A stretch of DNA of 64,000 nucleotides from Stagnimonas aquatica (GTDB taxonomy: Bacteria > Pseudomonadota > Gammaproteobacteria > Nevskiales > Nevskiaceae), in contig NZ_RJVO01000005.1 in the NCBI RefSeq assembly GCF_003730135.1, positions 124,001 through 188,000 of the forward strand. Reading direction: 5' to 3'. Every line of letters starts with the position of its first letter. The stretch's first letter is position 1. Both the position numbers and the translations under genes were made by a program. Of this stretch, positions 10,801 to 18,092 are shown in pieces. The notes below the pieces were generated by a model. That model did not search any database and had not been told where the DNA came from. It saw only the letters and a list, made by a program, of their open reading frames with translations.

Positions 10801-12628
10801 CCGCGGCAATGTGATCGATACCCGCCAGGCCCGCATTACAGCAACTGGCGATCTCAGCGCTATTGCAGCCGACGATCTGATGTTGGGCAGGACTTCGGTC
10901 GGTGGCGCGTTGAGTCTGCAGGCTGGCGACATCCTTAGTCTGAGCAACAGCGAGTCTCTTAGCCTCGGCGGCAGCCTCAGCGGCAACACCGTCTCGCTCA
11001 GCACGGCCGGAGCCTTTGGCAATGCCGGCGCGCTCCACGTCGCCGCCGGCACCGGCGGTCTCGTGATCCATGCCGGGGCCATCGGCAGCACCGACCTGCT
11101 TTCCCTCAGCTCGACCGGCGGCCTGGAGTTGGTTGCGGCCAACAGCATCAATCTGGCCGGCTATGTCCTGTCGGCCACTGGCGCCGCGCATCTGGCGGCC
11201 AACACCATCACGCTCGGCTCCGGCGCTCTGTCCGGCGGCAGCCTGACACTCGCCGCGCAGAACGCCCTCAATCTGGACGGCGGCAATCTGACCACGGGCG
11301 CTGGTGCGACCCTGAGCGGAAGTTTGGTCAAGGTCTCGAATACCTTGATCGAAGCCGCCAGCCTGGGCATTACCAGTGGCAATACGCTGCGGATCAACAA
11401 CCACTCCGTGCTGCGGGGCGGCACGCTCAACTTGACGGGCAAGACGGTCACTATCGAAGGCGGCAGCGCCCAGTCCGGCTCGGCCATCACCATCGGCAGC
11501 ACCGGCCTGCTGACTATCGACGGCTCCCAGGCCGATAGCAGCGGCAGCCTCAGCCTGAGCTCCTCGGGCGGCAGCGTGGCCATCAGCAACGACAGCCTGC
11601 TGCGCGGCGTTAATCTCCAGTTGCACGGCAAGGGTGCGGTCAGCGTCGAGAATTCCCGCCTACTGGTCAGCAATAACCTTGAGGCCAGCGGCGGCAAGGC
11701 GCTGACCAGCATTCCGGCCGGCAGCATCGAACTCAAGGGTGCCGGCCTGACCTTGCGCAATGCCGAACTGGCTGGCGGTGATGTCCGGCTGCTCGGTGGC
11801 GTCGGGCTGGTGACCCTGGATGGCGGCAGTATCGAAGGCAACATCGTGCGCATCGAGGCCGACTCGGTCACCACTCCGAGCGCAGTGCAGATCAGCGCCA
11901 ATGGCTTCGGCGCGCGCGGCAAGATTCTCGACTTCGGGCTCGCCAGTTTCAGCTTCGGCTCCGGCGCGGCGCCGTTCGGCGACGACGAGGGCCTGATCGA
12001 GGCACTGACCGGGACCAACGCCGATCTGCGGCCGTCCTCGGGGCCCAATGCCAGCTTCGTCGCCTCGCAGTTCCTGACGCTCGGCGCGATCAGCGGCTCG
12101 GCGCACTACCTGCTGTTCGACTCCAGCGACTTCACCTTCAATGGCACGGTGCGCGGCGCCAGCGACCTGTTCCTGCAGGTGATCCCCACCGACGACCGCG
12201 CGCCGCTGGGCATCAGCGATCTCAGCTTCGCGCGCTTCGCACGCAGCCTGGCCATCGGCAGCAACAATTACTCCGGCGATATCTTCCTGCTGGACGGCAA
12301 CGGTGGCCCTGCCGGCAAGGCCCTTAATGCCGGCACCGGCACCAACTACATCTTCCTGACCGGGGGCAAGGTCTCGGGCGCCGACAAGATCAGCACCAAC
12401 GGCCGCGTGGTGGTCCTGGGCCGGGTCGATACCGGCGTGCCGGAAGACATCCGCAGTGCGGGCGCCAAGGACCTGGTGCTGGTCAGCTCCGACTTCTCGC
12501 CGGCCGGTCCGCCGTCCGACGCCGAGCGCGCCAGCAATCCGCTGCTGCCGGACCGCAGCCTGCCGGGCCATGGCGGCGTCAGCAGCGACGATAGCGGCGA
12601 TACCCAGCAGCAGTGCGATGCGATCTGA
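4895..12628 (+). CDS. Very large filamentous haemagglutinin-family adhesin (TpsA)
   Basis: This 2577-residue secreted protein should form a long beta-helix on the cell surface or be released. It has an AAGGAG ribosome site. A signal peptide ends near residue 32 (ALALA-GPTGG). A haemagglutination-activity (TPS) domain spans about residues 35-165, with FLINTQGVMFGAG corresponding to the usual NPNG-type motif. The middle (about 400-1500) is rich in Gly, Ser, Tyr and Asn. Residues about 1550-2250 hold imperfect long repeats built on LSNSESLSL, LVANSINL and AQNALNL motifs. The C-terminus is Asp/Ser-rich and ends DTQQQCDAI, with one near-terminal cysteine. No C-terminal toxin domain is visible, so an adhesin or matrix role is favoured over contact-dependent inhibition. 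The partner transporter lies directly upstream. Confidence 0.92.
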   Translation: MTKLRLNPLRAPLVYRRWLALAPVLTPALALAGPTGGTVIAGQVNIGQPDALTTLVQQNSQTAVVNWQQFNVGGQELVQFVQPSASAAILNRIVGGSPSEILGNISANGRVFLINTQGVMFGAGSRVDVAGLVASTLDISDADFLNGRYVLAGNGSGAGVVNQGQISAADGGFVVLAGDSARNSGLIQARLGDIVLASGSAMTLDLAGDGLINYRVDGAALSQAAGVANSGQLLADGGRVLMSANVARGLVRDVVNNSGLIRATGVAEENGEIVLLGAGGNVVNTGNLDASSTTSVGGSIQVLGDRDIRIEAGLIDASGAQGGGEIRLGGGIQGGEGLVQAERLYLAEAATVRADATVQGDGGRIAAYSQDHSVLAGLLSARGAGQGGDGGFVETSSHGLLTVTQVPQLSGATGGDWLIDPQDIDIVAGNGYGGISSSNPFEANSDNAQLGVNLITSALSGGTSVTVSTGGSGSQNGDIRLLTALDYNGTGHGTLTLDAAGGIFLNDKIFDSSSGGDSLNLNLNAGGNIVLGSTVDLGADGYANLSAYGDIGLGNLSAGEIQVSTSGNISLAAGQTLRSTAYGIHLTGQSLELSGLLDSAGEISVTASAGNLSGGGDYTAAGYIELYAHESGYGGYGGSAQPGDLVVDQVHAGNGVYISAAGAIQLGANSGYGDVVSAHDYLSIYGDSIRSSGNLVAVGDGDVSIDLAANAGSIDIDGSIQAVSQHGAARLQADAYQTSTYDPQTDSYQTSGGNISVGSIGVRAAESGVEGLPPRLGYNLLGYQPAASALLAADGNIDIGDIRVESYTPLLYASYGGNETLSAASAALLINPGSHASAGTVSLGKVEVYGYGDAHALIRGTGAVTLSDGLKVHSFVAEYIRTDNCDCNDPLTETVLFGNATAEIGEFANYNTNTFATNGLGSGLASEDFKVSLGYLNVRGPNALARISAGSLEIGTDSNPESASYGSSVLVQSHIGVNTQTEYLAEASHTVTDADGNVVYRDNISQAQAEFITSRAGGEQASQLYNGRVRVGGREASLSLQAANGGSIRVADALLGTQLVRGSIDVEGLGYVVDGDYYDYAYGGRGFDSYGLFLRPSLINAPVVTQFDEASPSPYLHWGAASFRVVGGEFVPYDVENPQYGGYLQDAAAGSLSLGGDLRLNGVGAAQGEVWADQVNLAGVRVNAAQGEVFGETGLAYDYGYYVNVQREYYEASNPTSGAVDSYQLRRQISGNHAVETLGGSVQAATAGLAGISFEGADSLHIGGELNVSGLSAEAGINSYASAVVDGAVRLDGRPDGSTPAYLREDLSFLGYSDPLPPTLPDTHSVLVGGRTGLQVNTESLRLNQGVDIRGTLIAGLLIDSADAVITGDVRIDAATGHIESNSPTVTSDPVNLDLGLAAIRLGTSTGSPVRIVDGGLTVIGGTEVDIGGLNLISDGDVRLDAGANGDIRQSLRDLVEQFEHPFTVTPDNRINLADTLDTEPLLSDLLGSSSRTCYAEIADCGFAVNTSGSADIQLNGQQIEAGAGQFSAGGDFTATASTGLEIGTVSAGAVLTLSNSESLSLSGNLSGGTVLLRTDGKFSNASGLVIVAGSGSLSIDAGSIDSAGNAGLLFLGSAGSLQLVADDINLSNYTLSADGAVRLEANTISLGGGSLLGDSLKLVAQSTLSLTGSDLTSNNGTSLSGNSVTVSIAQIDAANLDITSDGVLIIEDDSRLFGSNINLGGAGLLKINTSRIHSSGNLNLTSSDGSVAIGDSSELVGHTVAFVVGGNFSNTGAISVTANTGGLAINAGSVTSGGLLTLHSAGDMRLVANSINLAAYTLQVNGTASMDASSISLGAGSLTGGSLALTAQNALNLAGSSLVIGNDATLRGDSVTLSNAQIGATTLNISSGDALLIGSSELRSSALSLMGKSIAIEGGSLLSGSAISLGSASLLKIDSARIDSSGNLSLTASSDSVVIGNDSELNGHNVQLRGNVIDTRQARITATGDLSAIAADDLMLGRTSVGGALSLQAGDILSLSNSESLSLGGSLSGNTVSLSTAGAFGNAGALHVAAGTGGLVIHAGAIGSTDLLSLSSTGGLELVAANSINLAGYVLSATGAAHLAANTITLGSGALSGGSLTLAAQNALNLDGGNLTTGAGATLSGSLVKVSNTLIEAASLGITSGNTLRINNHSVLRGGTLNLTGKTVTIEGGSAQSGSAITIGSTGLLTIDGSQADSSGSLSLSSSGGSVAISNDSLLRGVNLQLHGKGAVSVENSRLLVSNNLEASGGKALTSIPAGSIELKGAGLTLRNAELAGGDVRLLGGVGLVTLDGGSIEGNIVRIEADSVTTPSAVQISANGFGARGKILDFGLASFSFGSGAAPFGDDEGLIEALTGTNADLRPSSGPNASFVASQFLTLGAISGSAHYLLFDSSDFTFNGTVRGASDLFLQVIPTDDRAPLGISDLSFARFARSLAIGSNNYSGDIFLLDGNGGPAGKALNAGTGTNYIFLTGGKVSGADKISTNGRVVVLGRVDTGVPEDIRSAGAKDLVLVSSDFSPAGPPSDAERASNPLLPDRSLPGHGGVSSDDSGDTQQQCDAI
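9553..11610 (+). repeat. Long imperfect internal repeats in the TpsA coding sequence
   Basis: Three related blocks begin near 9627, 10190 and 11010. Each encodes the sequence of motifs: F-N-A/T-G, then AG-I/V-S, LVA-INL-Y-L, ISLG-GSL-G, AQ-L-L-G and an SG-L-I-ID-S stretch. The second-to-third spacing is longer because an extra block (about 10800-11000) is inserted. The DNA coding for LSLSNSESLSL is nearly identical at 9553-9600 and 10933-10980, which points to duplication within the gene. The second block looks less GC-rich than the rest of the gene. Confidence 0.75.
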
Positions 12629-12644
12629 TCACCGGGACCCGACC

Positions 12645-13700
12645 ATGACCTCTATGCGCAACTGGATTCTCGCCCTGGTACTGGCGCTGGTTTCGGCCCC
12701 GCAGGCCTTGGCGGCCGACGCGGCGGCGAAAGTCGTGATGCTCACCGGCAAGGCCACCGCCGTGGGCGTCAGCGGGGAAGTCCGCAGCCTGACCAAGGAA
12801 GATGCCGTCTACTCCGGCGAGTTGATCACCTCCGGCCCAGGCAGTTACGTCAACCTACGCTTCGCTGACGGCGCGTTCTTTCTGCTGCGGCCCAGCACCC
12901 GCTTTCAGATCGAGCACTACCGTTACGTCGATCCGGCCCAGGTCGCGGCTGCCAAGGCCGCCGTGGCTCCGGTGGCCCCAGTGGCTCCCGCCGCCACCGT
13001 GAAGACGGCATTCAACGGCCCAAGCCAGGAAGAAGTCGGTCTGGCCTGCGCGGCCAGCCAGATTTGCAAGGAGTGCCGCGCCAGCAAGAACGATCACTCC
13101 AAAGCCTGCAACCTCTGCTTCATCCGGGTGCAGAACTGCAAGGCGGTGAAGAAGGCCTTCCAGTCCGCCCAGAAAGCGGCGGCGACCCAGGTTGCCAGCC
13201 CGACGCCGACTCCCGCCGAGCCTCCGGCGGCGGCCACCCCGGTCACGCCGGTGCCGGTGCAAGTGGCCACCGTGCCTGCGGAAACGGGGGAGACCTCGCG
13301 TGCCTTCTTCCGCCTACTCAAGGGCGGCTTCCGTTCGGTCAGCGGCCTGATCGGCAAGGCCAACCACGAGGACTACCGGGTCAGCACGCCGGTGGCCACC
13401 ATCGGTATCCGCGGCACTCGCTATAGCGCCCGCCTCTGCCAGGGCGATTGCAGTGATCGCGAGGAAATCCTCGCCAAGTTGCGCGCCGCCGGGCGTGACG
13501 CAAAAGCCGGCGAGACCATCCTGGTGACCACGGTCGAGGAGGGCAAGATCGCCATCCAGACCAAGACCGCCGAAGACCTGCAAACCCCGGGCAGCACCCG
13601 CATCGTCGGCGAGGACGGCAGCATCACCGAGACCGACAGCCCGCCGAGCACCGAGCGCAACGACCAGGATCTCAATCCGGAATCCTGCGGCACCGAATAG
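12645..13700 (+). CDS. FecR-domain periplasmic protein with cysteine-rich insert
   Basis: This 351-residue exported protein has a signal peptide ending near residue 24 (QALAADA). It contains a FecR-like domain in two parts: about 30-100 (VMLTGKATAV to FADGAFFLLRPSTRFQIE) and about 218-300 (FFRLLKGGFRSVSGLIGK, STPVATIGIRGTRY). Between them lies an Ala/Pro-rich linker with six cysteines at 135, 141, 144, 155, 158 and 165, in CxxC-like spacing. More cysteines are at 265, 269 and 348. No ECF sigma factor lies nearby, so it is probably not a classical iron anti-sigma factor. FecR-domain proteins are known companions of large secreted adhesins. The gene starts 16 nt after tpsA; an ATG at 12654 is an alternative start. 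Confidence 0.85.
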   Translation: MTSMRNWILALVLALVSAPQALAADAAAKVVMLTGKATAVGVSGEVRSLTKEDAVYSGELITSGPGSYVNLRFADGAFFLLRPSTRFQIEHYRYVDPAQVAAAKAAVAPVAPVAPAATVKTAFNGPSQEEVGLACAASQICKECRASKNDHSKACNLCFIRVQNCKAVKKAFQSAQKAAATQVASPTPTPAEPPAAATPVTPVPVQVATVPAETGETSRAFFRLLKGGFRSVSGLIGKANHEDYRVSTPVATIGIRGTRYSARLCQGDCSDREEILAKLRAAGRDAKAGETILVTTVEEGKIAIQTKTAEDLQTPGSTRIVGEDGSITETDSPPSTERNDQDLNPESCGTE

Positions 13701-13706
13701 CACCCC

Positions 13707-14471
13707 ATGGCCGCTCTGCAATTCCTGGCGCCGCCGGGCTACGGCAAGCTCGTGCCGCTGGACCGCCAGCGGCATGGGACCCTGGGACTGCCGGCCGCTG
13801 AGCAGTTCCAGTGGTGTGCGCAGCTGAATGCCGTGCATCTCAACGCCCCGGAGTTTGCCAAGGCCGCCGCCGACTACCCCATCGCCTTTGTGCGCGACGA
13901 GGACAGCGGCGAGTTCGCGCCGGTGGCGGTGCTGGGCCTGCGCAGCCGCCAGAACCTGTTCGTCAACGCACTAGGCCAGTGGCGCCGCCACAGCTATGTG
14001 CCGGCGACGGTGCGTCGCTACCCCTTCTGCATTGCCGAGATTCCCCAGCCGGAGGGCGCGCCGCAACGCCTGGTCTGCGTCGAGGAAGAGAAGCTGGCAC
14101 GCGGCGGCACGCCGCTGTTCGCCGCCGACGGCAGCCCCTCCGAGGCCTGGCAGCAGACCCAGCGCCTGCTGGAAGCCATCGAAGGCGCCCGCCTGCAAAC
14201 CCGGGTACTGTGCCGGCGCATGGAGGCCCTGGGCCTGTTGACCCCGTTCGACGCACTGGCCCTGCCCCGCCAGGGCCAGCGCATGCGCCTCCAGGGCCTG
14301 TTCCGCGTGGACGAAGAGCGCCTGCAAGCGGTTCCCGGCCGCGACCTGCGCACCCTGATGCGCAAGAACGAGCTGCGCGCGATCTACGCCCATCTGCTGT
14401 CGCTGGAAAACTTCGCCCGGCTGATGGACTACGCCCTGGAGCAAGACGCCGCCGACGCGGCGCCGGGCTGA
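13707..14471 (+). CDS. SapC family protein
   Basis: This 254-residue protein resembles the SapC family, named after a Campylobacter S-layer-associated protein. Recognisable parts are FAPVAVLGLRSRQNLFV, the YVPATVRRYPFCIAEI stretch, CVEEEKL and the C-terminal RVDEERLQAVPGRDLRTLM. No signal peptide or membrane segment is visible, so it is probably cytoplasmic. The molecular function of the family is unknown. It lies 6 nt after the FecR gene and 5 nt before the glycosyltransferase gene, implying a role with the adhesin, perhaps in modification or export. Confidence 0.82.
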   Translation: MAALQFLAPPGYGKLVPLDRQRHGTLGLPAAEQFQWCAQLNAVHLNAPEFAKAAADYPIAFVRDEDSGEFAPVAVLGLRSRQNLFVNALGQWRRHSYVPATVRRYPFCIAEIPQPEGAPQRLVCVEEEKLARGGTPLFAADGSPSEAWQQTQRLLEAIEGARLQTRVLCRRMEALGLLTPFDALALPRQGQRMRLQGLFRVDEERLQAVPGRDLRTLMRKNELRAIYAHLLSLENFARLMDYALEQDAADAAPG

Positions 14472-14476
14472 AGCCG

Positions 14477-15664
14477 GTGGCGGCGCGCCGCATCCTGCTG
14501 GCCTGGGAGCTGGGCGCCGGCCTCGGTCATCTGATGCCGATGCGTCTACTGGCCGCCGCCCTGCGCCAACGTGGTCACCGGGTGTTCCTGGCCCTGCGCG
14601 ATCTGCAATCCGCCCGCCGCGCGCTGGGCGACGAGAGCCTGGACCTGCTACAGGCGCCGCTGCTGCTGGGTCCGCCGCAGCGCCCGGTCAAGCTGCAACT
14701 CAGCTACGCCAGCCTGCTGCACAACTGCGGCTTCGACAGCGTCGCCGGCCTGACCGGACGCCTCCAGGCCTGGCGGACGCTGCTGCAGTCACTTTCCATC
14801 GACGCCGTGGTGGCAGTACATGCCCCGACCGCGCTGGCCGCCGCCGGCAGCCTGCAAGTGCCGGCGGCGACCCTGGGCACCGGCTTTGTGCAACCGCCGG
14901 CGCAGACCCCGTTGCCGGCCTTCTTTCCGGAGCAGGGCGTGGGCGAACCACTGTTGCGCCGCAACGAGGCCATCGTTCTCGGGGTGCTCAACGGCGCTCT
15001 GGACGAACTGGGCAGCGCGCCCTTGCCGGACCTAGCCAGCCTGCTTCGGCGCGCCCACCCCGCCCTGCTCAGCTACCCGGAGCTCGATCACTACGCGCTA
15101 GCACGCCCCATCCCCTACCTGGGCCAGCCGGACTTCTCGCAGGGCCTGCCGGTCCGCTGGGGGCCACGCCCGGAGAAGCGGGTATTCGCCTATCTGCGCC
15201 CCTTTCCCGGTCTGCACGAACTGTTGCTGGCACTGAAGAACCTGAAGGCGCAGGTGCTGGTGCATGTCGGCGACCTCGACCCGGCGCGGCTCAAGGCCTA
15301 TCTGCGCCCCGGCCTGGTGGTGTCCGACAGCCCGGCGCACCTGCGCCAGGTGGCGGCCGACTGCGATGCCTACGTTGGCTACGCGCCGCACGGCAGCACC
15401 GCCGAGATGCTGCTGGCCGGCAAGCCTTGCCTTTTGATCCCCACTAATGTCGAACGCCAGCTGGTGGCGCGGCGGGCAGAGGCCCTGGGTGCGGCGCGGG
15501 TATTGCCGCAGAGCACCGGCCAAGACCATGCAGGCGCGCTGCAAAGCCTGCTGGAAGACCGCGCCCTGCGCCAAGCCGCCGAAACCTTCGCGCTGCGTTA
15601 CGCGGCGCAGGACCGCAGCCGCATCCTCGAAGACTGGGCGGACGACTGGCTGCAGCGGTTGTAG
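14477..15664 (+). CDS. GT-B fold glycosyltransferase (UGT/MGT-like)
   Basis: This 395-residue protein looks like a nucleotide-sugar-dependent glycosyltransferase. The N-terminal Rossmann half begins ILLAWELGAGLGHLMPMRLL. The C-terminal donor-binding half has YVGYAPHGSTAEMLLAGKP followed by LIPTNVERQLVARR, the HG-T-E-L-G-P pattern of the family. I chose the GTG at 14477, 5 nt after the sapC-like stop, because the conserved G-GLGH segment lies upstream of the first ATG (14535). As last gene of the secretion cassette it could glycosylate TpsA, by analogy with HMW1C next to HMW1 in Haemophilus. That is inference, since this enzyme is not an HMW1C homologue. It converges on ubiI 15 nt away with no clear terminator. 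Confidence 0.8.
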   Translation: MAARRILLAWELGAGLGHLMPMRLLAAALRQRGHRVFLALRDLQSARRALGDESLDLLQAPLLLGPPQRPVKLQLSYASLLHNCGFDSVAGLTGRLQAWRTLLQSLSIDAVVAVHAPTALAAAGSLQVPAATLGTGFVQPPAQTPLPAFFPEQGVGEPLLRRNEAIVLGVLNGALDELGSAPLPDLASLLRRAHPALLSYPELDHYALARPIPYLGQPDFSQGLPVRWGPRPEKRVFAYLRPFPGLHELLLALKNLKAQVLVHVGDLDPARLKAYLRPGLVVSDSPAHLRQVAADCDAYVGYAPHGSTAEMLLAGKPCLLIPTNVERQLVARRAEALGAARVLPQSTGQDHAGALQSLLEDRALRQAAETFALRYAAQDRSRILEDWADDWLQRL

Positions 15665-15679
15665 TTCGGGACGAAGGGG

Positions 15680-16852
15680 CTAGCGGCCCAGCGCCCGCGC
15701 CAACAGGGCCGGCTTCGCCAGCGGCAGGCGGTTTACCAAGCCCAAGCCGAGATTGCGCAGGGCGCGCAGGCTGGCCTGCTCGTTGCCGAACAGGCGCTTG
15801 AGGCCGTCGGTCAGCGCCAGCATCTCCAGGTTCTCGGCCTTGCGCTGCCGCGCATAGGCCGCCAGGGTACGCGGCCGCCACCAGCCGCGACCGGCGTCGC
15901 GCGCCGCCGCCAGGCTTGCGGTGAGGGTGGCGACATCGGCCAGCCCCAGGTTGAGGCCCTGACCGGCCAGCGGATGCACCACATGCGCGGCATCGCCGAC
16001 CAGCACCAGACCGGGGGCGTGATAGTCCTGCGCGTGCAGCAGGCGTAGCGGAAAGACGCGGCGCGGTGTCGGCTCCGACAGCGCCCCCAGCACGCCCTGG
16101 CTGGCGACGCTCAGGCGCAGCGCGAAGTCGGCATCGGAGAGCGCCAACAACTCGGTGGCTAGTGCCTTGTCACAGGACCAGACCAGCGACACCCGGCCAT
16201 CGGCCAGCGGCAGCAAGGCCAGCGGACCGCCGGGCAGGAAGCGTTGCCAGGCGGTGCCGGCATGCGGCAGCGCGGTGCGCAAGTGGCAAACCAGGGCCTG
16301 CTGTTGATAGGACCAGCCGACGGTGGGAATCTCCAGCCGCGCCCGCAAGGGCGAATCCGGTCCATCGGCGGCCAGCAGCAGACGGCCACGCAAAACGCGG
16401 CCATCGGCCAGGCCCAGTTCCGCCTGCCCCTCTTCGGTTTTCGCCGCGACGATCTCCGCTCCCAACTCGGTGATGCCAGGCGGCAGCGCCTGCCAGAGCG
16501 CGGCAGCCAGCGCGGCATGCTCGACGATGGCGCCCAGGTGTTCAGCGCCCGCCTCGGCGGCGTCGAAGCGCAGCGGACGCTCCGGATGTTGATCCCAGAC
16601 CCGCATTGCCCGGTATGGGCAGTGGCGCAGCGCACGCAGGGGCTCGCCAGCGTCCAGCCGGTCGAGAAAATCCAGCGAGGCCGGCGCCAGTGCATAGACG
16701 CGGGCATCGGTCTGGTTGGAATCGAAGCTCGGGGCCTGCGGGCTGCGCTCGATCAGCCGCACCGTGAAGCCGGCGCGCTGCAAGGCGATGGCGGCGGCCA
16801 GTCCAATCGGACCGCCGCCGGCGATCAGGATGTCGGCGTCGTAGCCGCTCAT
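15680..16852 (-). CDS. ubiI: UbiI/VisC-type FAD-dependent hydroxylase (ubiquinone biosynthesis)
   Basis: This 390-residue flavoprotein monooxygenase of the UbiH/UbiF/VisC family hydroxylates the ubiquinone precursor ring. It has the N-terminal FAD motif ILIAGGGPIGLAAAIALQ, the mid-protein LLLAADGPDSPLR and the C-terminal LVGDAAHVVHPLAGQGLNLGL. It overlaps the ubiH stop by 4 bp (ATGA) in the order ygfB-pepP-ubiH-this gene, matching ubiI (visC) of enteric bacteria. Sequence alone does not separate UbiI from UbiF well, so the symbol rests mainly on position. Confidence 0.85.
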   Translation of the reverse strand: MSGYDADILIAGGGPIGLAAAIALQRAGFTVRLIERSPQAPSFDSNQTDARVYALAPASLDFLDRLDAGEPLRALRHCPYRAMRVWDQHPERPLRFDAAEAGAEHLGAIVEHAALAAALWQALPPGITELGAEIVAAKTEEGQAELGLADGRVLRGRLLLAADGPDSPLRARLEIPTVGWSYQQQALVCHLRTALPHAGTAWQRFLPGGPLALLPLADGRVSLVWSCDKALATELLALSDADFALRLSVASQGVLGALSEPTPRRVFPLRLLHAQDYHAPGLVLVGDAAHVVHPLAGQGLNLGLADVATLTASLAAARDAGRGWWRPRTLAAYARQRKAENLEMLALTDGLKRLFGNEQASLRALRNLGLGLVNRLPLAKPALLARALGR

Positions 16853-18060
16853 GCCGTCAGGCCCCGGTGCCCGAGGTTCTGGCGCAGCACGCTTTCCTTG
16901 AGTGGCGGCGTCAGATCCAGCGCCAGCAGACCCAGATGGCGCAGGCCGGACAGCAGCGGGATGCGATTGGAGAACAGCCGCACCAGGCGGTCGGTGAACT
17001 CGGCGGTGCGCTGGCGATCGGCGGCGCGCGCGGCGGCGTAGGCGGCGAGCCCCGCCGCCTCGCCTGGATCGCCGCCGGCCAGGGCACAGGCCTGCAAGCG
17101 TTCGGCCAGCGCGGCGACATCGCGCAGACCCAGGTTGAAACCCTGCGCCGCCACCGGATGCAGGCTCTGCGCGGCATTGCCGCAGAACACCACCCGGGGC
17201 GCGGTGAGCTGCTCGGCGAGGCTGCGTTGCAGCGGGTGCGGCAGGCGCCGGCCCAGGCTCAGGAAGCGGCCCAGGCGCTCGCCGAAGCAGTCTTCAGCCG
17301 CGCGCAGGAACTCTGCCTCCCGCAGCGCCTGCATGGCCTCGGCGCGCTCGCTGGGCAGCGTCCAGATCAGCGAGCAGGGATAGCCCGGCTCGCGGTCGTC
17401 GGCCAGGCGTGGCTTGGGCAGCAGCGCGAACGGCCCCTCCGGCGTGAAGCGCTCGTAGGCGACGCCGGCCGGGTCGCGCTGTGTCCGCACGGCGGTAACC
17501 AGCGCGGTCTGCTGGTAGTCGCGGCGTTCGGCGGCGTAGCCCAACAGCTGGCGCACCGCCGAGCCGGCGCCGTCGGCGGCCACCACCAGGCGGGCGCGCA
17601 GGGCCTCGCCGGAGTCCAGACGCAGCTCCACCGTCTGCTCGCCCAGTTGCAGCGTCTGCAACCGTGCCGGGCAGAGGAAGCGCAGGTTGGACTGGGCCTG
17701 CACCCGCCTCATCAGTTCGGCGCCCAGAGCGCGCAGCGGGGTGTTGTGGCCGAGCGCGGCAAGGCCGGCCTCGGCGGCGCTGAAACGGGTGACGCCGAAG
17801 CGGCCGCGCTCGGAGATGTGGGTGGCGGTGATCGTCGCCGTCTGCGGCGCCAGCGCGTCCCAGACGCCGTAGCGGCCGAAGATCTGGTGGCTGGCGTCGT
17901 TGAGGGCGATACAGCGCTCGTCCCAGCTCGGCGCGCTGGCCGGCGGCGCGGCGGCCTCGATCAGCACCAGACGCAAGGGCGTGTCGGCCAGGGCCAGCGC
18001 CAGACTGGCGCCGACCAGGCCGCCGCCGACGATGGCAATGTCGTAGCGATCCGCCTGCAT
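16849..18060 (-). CDS. ubiH: UbiH, 2-octaprenyl-6-methoxyphenol hydroxylase
   Basis: This 403-residue FAD-dependent hydroxylase acts in aerobic ubiquinone biosynthesis. It has an FAD-binding start IAIVGGGLVGASLALAL, a VVAADGAGSAVRQLL motif and FCGNAAQSLHPVAAQGFNLG. The GNAAQ-LHP-AAQGFNLG form, rather than GDAAH, is typical of UbiH. It is 32 nt after pepP and overlaps ubiI by 4 bp, so all three should be co-translated. Confidence 0.93.
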   Translation of the reverse strand: MQADRYDIAIVGGGLVGASLALALADTPLRLVLIEAAAPPASAPSWDERCIALNDASHQIFGRYGVWDALAPQTATITATHISERGRFGVTRFSAAEAGLAALGHNTPLRALGAELMRRVQAQSNLRFLCPARLQTLQLGEQTVELRLDSGEALRARLVVAADGAGSAVRQLLGYAAERRDYQQTALVTAVRTQRDPAGVAYERFTPEGPFALLPKPRLADDREPGYPCSLIWTLPSERAEAMQALREAEFLRAAEDCFGERLGRFLSLGRRLPHPLQRSLAEQLTAPRVVFCGNAAQSLHPVAAQGFNLGLRDVAALAERLQACALAGGDPGEAAGLAAYAAARAADRQRTAEFTDRLVRLFSNRIPLLSGLRHLGLLALDLTPPLKESVLRQNLGHRGLTA

Positions 18061-18092
18061 GGCTATAACGGGTCCCGGGCTGCCGTCGAAGA

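Noticed and set aside
12500-12628. C-terminal toxin domain and immunity gene (contact-dependent inhibition) for TpsA
   Set aside because: No VENN-type motif or toxin-like domain is visible and the next gene encodes a FecR-domain protein, not a small immunity protein.
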